Shown here piece by piece: positions 61,854 through 64,000 of a stretch of 64,000 nucleotides of DNA (positions within the stretch are counted from its first letter, which is position 1; each line of letters starts with the position of its first letter). Both the position numbers and the translations under genes were made by a program. Below the pieces are notes generated by a model that was not told the origin of the DNA, searched no databases, and was given only the letters and a program-made list of their open reading frames with translations. This DNA is from an uncultured Alphaproteobacteria bacterium. GTDB lineage: Bacteria; Pseudomonadota; Alphaproteobacteria; HIMB59; GCA-002718135. The stretch is taken from contig CACJZA010000006.1 in the NCBI GenBank assembly GCA_902597795.1, positions 1-64,000 of the forward strand, in the 5' to 3' direction.

Positions 61854-63154
61854 AAAAAATAAATATAGTTTTGATCCATACCCATGATACGGGTAGATAT
61901 ATATCACCATATGGCTATAATGCTAAAACTACAAATATTCAAAAAATAGCTAATTTAGGAAGTGTATATAGAAATTTTTTTACAGCTGCTCCAACATGCT
62001 CGCCTAGTAGAAGCGCATTAATGACTGGTTTATACCCACATCAAAATGGAATGTTTGGTCTAGCTCATAGAGGTAGTAGACTGCATAATTATGAGGGGCA
62101 TTTATCAAATTTCTTAAAAAGTCAAAATTTTGAAACAGCATTGTTTGGAATTCAACATGAAATAAATAAAAATAATTTAGATGAACTAGGATATAAAAAA
62201 TCATTTTGTACCAATACAAATGATTCAAAAAAAATATCTTCAACTGCATCAAAGTGGATTAAAAATTATAATCATAAAAATCCTTTTTTTATATCAGTAG
62301 GATTTTTTGATACTCACAGAGAATATGTAAAACAAATATCAAAAAATTTTAATCCAAACTGGATTAGACCTCCGGAACTTTTTATTGATAACAAAGAAAT
62401 GAGAGAAGATATGGCAAGATTTTATTCTTCTTTAGAGAAAATAGATAATGGAGTTGGTAAAATCTTTAATACACTTAAAGAAAAAAAACTTTTGAATAAT
62501 ACTCTTCTACTATTAACAACTGATCATGGAATTGCATGGCCAGGTATGAAATGTAATTTAAATGACCATGGCACTGGGATCTTTCTTGTAGCCTATCTTA
62601 AAAATGTATTTGACGGAGGTATTGTTTATGATGATTTAACTTCTAATGTTGATATATTTTCTACCATTTGCAAAGTTTTAAATTTAAAAAATCCTAAAAA
62701 TTTAAGTTCATTTATTTTGCCAAATAAAAAATATAAAGGGAAAAAAAGAAAATACGTTTTTTCTGAAATTAATATTCATACCTCGATTGAACCTTCTAGG
62801 AGTATTAGATCTAAAAGATTTAAATTAATAAAAAGATTAAATAATAGGAGAAAATTAAATCTATCAAATATTGATGAAAGTTATTCCAAATCATTTTTAC
62901 TAAAACATGGTTTAAGGAATTTTAAAAAAGATAAAGAAGAGTTTTATGATTTATTCCTAGATCCATTAGAAAGAAAACCTATTAAAAATTACAAAAAATA
63001 TGAAGATTATAAATTACTAAATAAAGAACTCATAAATTTTAGGAAAAAAAACAGGGATCCACTTTTAAAGAAGCATTTTAAATGGCCTAAAGAAATACAA
63101 TTAACTCCAGAAAATGCAGAAAACCCCGAAATTTTAATAAATTGTCAAGATTAA
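61850..63154 (+). CDS. Type I sulfatase
   Basis: 434 residues with the active-site signature Cys50-Ser-Pro-Ser-Arg54 (CSPSRSALMTG), where Cys50 would be changed to formylglycine by a maturase not in the window. Further landmarks: LIHTHDTGRYISPYG (metal Asp region), SVGFFDTHREY and TTDHGIAWPG (metal Asp/His). It lacks a signal peptide, so the enzyme appears cytoplasmic, acting on an imported sulfated compound rather than outside. The start overlaps the PHP gene stop in ATGA. Related phosphonate or phosphate-ester activities cannot be excluded. Confidence 0.9.
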   Translation: MKKINIVLIHTHDTGRYISPYGYNAKTTNIQKIANLGSVYRNFFTAAPTCSPSRSALMTGLYPHQNGMFGLAHRGSRLHNYEGHLSNFLKSQNFETALFGIQHEINKNNLDELGYKKSFCTNTNDSKKISSTASKWIKNYNHKNPFFISVGFFDTHREYVKQISKNFNPNWIRPPELFIDNKEMREDMARFYSSLEKIDNGVGKIFNTLKEKKLLNNTLLLLTTDHGIAWPGMKCNLNDHGTGIFLVAYLKNVFDGGIVYDDLTSNVDIFSTICKVLNLKNPKNLSSFILPNKKYKGKKRKYVFSEINIHTSIEPSRSIRSKRFKLIKRLNNRRKLNLSNIDESYSKSFLLKHGLRNFKKDKEEFYDLFLDPLERKPIKNYKKYEDYKLLNKELINFRKKNRDPLLKKHFKWPKEIQLTPENAENPEILINCQD

Positions 63155-63256
63155 ATAGTAATTTTTGACTTAATTAATAAAATTTTTCTTGATTATCAAA
63201 TCAATCGAAATAAGATTTTTTTATTATTTTAATTATCAAAATTAGGAGGAATGATG

Positions 63257-64000
63257 ATGAAGAAATCAATATTATCCATTTTTGCTTCGATAGTATTTCT
63301 GTTTTCATTTAATGCCACTGCGATTGAATTAAATTTTGCGCAAGGTGGTGGTTCTCAGGGACAAATGACTATGGAATTAACAGCTGAATGGGAAAAAAAG
63401 ACAGGTCATAAAGTTAATTTTCTAGAAATGCCTGCAAGTACATCTGATCAATACGTGCAATATAAAACTTGGTTATCAGCACAAAATAGTGATGTTGATA
63501 TTTACAAAGTTGATAATGTATGGGCTGGTGAGTTTGGAACTCAACTTATAGATCTTAAACCATATCTTGATGAGCAATTAGAAATTATGCCTAATGTTCT
63601 TTCAGCATATACTACAGCTAAAGGTGAAATAATTGGTTTACCATATAGTGTAGGTATACCAATGTTATATTATAGAACTGATCTATTAGAAAAATATAAT
63701 AGAGATGTTCCCGAAACTTGGGATGAAATGACTGAAACAGCTCAATTTATTCAAGATAAAGAAAGAGCTGCTGGTAATGACAAAATGTGGGGCTTTGTAT
63801 GGCAAGGTAATGCCTATGAAGGCCTAACATGTGATGCATTAGAGTGGGTTGCTAGTCATGGTGGTGGAATGATTGTTGAGAAAGATGGAACAATCTCTAT
63901 TAACAATGCTAACGCTGCTGCAGCTTTAGATATGGCTGCTAAATGGGTAGGAACAATTTCTCCAGAAGGTGTTATTGGTTATAAAGAAGAAGATGCAAGA
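63257..64000 (+). CDS. Sugar ABC substrate-binding protein (family 1), partial
   Basis: The first 248 residues are visible and the gene runs off the right edge. The ATG at 63257 is chosen because an AGGAGG site lies 7 bases upstream; ATGs at 63251 and 63254 are too close to it. A signal peptide (ILSIFASIVFLFSFNATA) leads to a family 1 binding domain: VDIYKVDNVWAGEFGTQ, AKGEIIGLPYSVGIPMLYYR, and WQGNAYEGLTCDALEW (a trehalose/maltose-type pattern). It follows the sulfatase gene by about 100 bases and may start another transporter operon. Confidence 0.92.
   Translation, partial: MKKSILSIFASIVFLFSFNATAIELNFAQGGGSQGQMTMELTAEWEKKTGHKVNFLEMPASTSDQYVQYKTWLSAQNSDVDIYKVDNVWAGEFGTQLIDLKPYLDEQLEIMPNVLSAYTTAKGEIIGLPYSVGIPMLYYRTDLLEKYNRDVPETWDEMTETAQFIQDKERAAGNDKMWGFVWQGNAYEGLTCDALEWVASHGGGMIVEKDGTISINNANAAAALDMAAKWVGTISPEGVIGYKEEDAR

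Noticed and set aside
63164-63200. TTGACT as a -35 element for the last binding-protein gene
   Set aside because: No acceptable -10 hexamer at 16-18 bases spacing was found.

Overview
The window is AT-rich throughout (my impression is roughly 30% GC) and tightly packed, with many 4-bp ATGA/TAATG overlaps between genes. Two gene neighbourhoods point to a low-GC, probably marine alphaproteobacterium. One is murA-hisG-hisD-infA-yacG-tRNA-Phe. The other is the RidA, DUF482, clpA, clpS and SPOR-type D,D-carboxypeptidase group. Several carbohydrate ABC importers, MFS and LysE transporters, glutathione transferases and a sulfatase suggest an oligotroph that scavenges dissolved sugars (a HIMB59/AEGEAN-169-like or SAR11-like bacterium is a guess from gene content, not a phylogeny).

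Region 1 (1-12537) is the most unusual part. A 2213-residue surface or secreted protein has an N-terminal LEPR...FDGAA motif, a DUF4347 domain, ten VCBS-like repeats and cadherin-like C-terminal modules. Downstream on the same strand lie a periplasmic adaptor, a GAF-like/HlyD membrane adaptor, and a membrane protein combining a PqqD-like domain, an M50 metalloprotease core and a HlyD-like domain (cut by the window edge). Divergent to them is a TolC-like lipoprotein with an added C-terminal cadherin-like domain. No ABC ATPase of the usual type I secretion kind is visible. Together they look like a dedicated and poorly described export, and perhaps processing, machine for the giant protein.

Region 2 (12549-20945) holds an orphan glycine-betaine-type binding protein, tRNA-Phe, yacG, infA, hisD, hisG, murA, two small genes next to murA, a putative manganese transporter divergent from mntR with a clear MntR-type operator, a methyltransferase and a nitrilase-family amidase. 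Region 3 (20951-29299) is a sugar-uptake locus: a binding protein, two permeases, an ADP-ribosylglycohydrolase-like protein with a C-terminal LamG-like domain, an aldo/keto reductase and an MFS transporter, with a divergent HpcH/HpaI aldolase. Region 4 (29307-41503) carries an ABC-F protein, a DsbA-like isomerase, two glutathione transferases, an unknown gene plus a YdhR-like gene, a second MFS transporter, a second ABC importer with an odd permease, tRNA-Thr, a DUF4174 protein and pdxJ.

Region 5 (41504-52993) is mostly housekeeping: LysE exporter, dipeptidase, cyclophilin, RidA, DUF482 acyltransferase, clpA, clpS, D,D-carboxypeptidase, phosphomannomutase, UDP-glucose dehydrogenase and a fatty acid desaturase. 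Region 6 (53038-64000) is a catabolic island: aldehyde dehydrogenase, a ribose-type ABC importer, a ThuA-like protein, two Gfo/Idh/MocA oxidoreductases, a PHP-domain protein, a sulfatase and the start of another sugar-binding protein. This looks like uptake and dismantling of an unidentified, possibly sulfated, sugar. In all three complete ABC loci the binding-protein gene comes first and is followed at once by a strong hairpin, which probably sets the excess of binding protein over membrane subunits.
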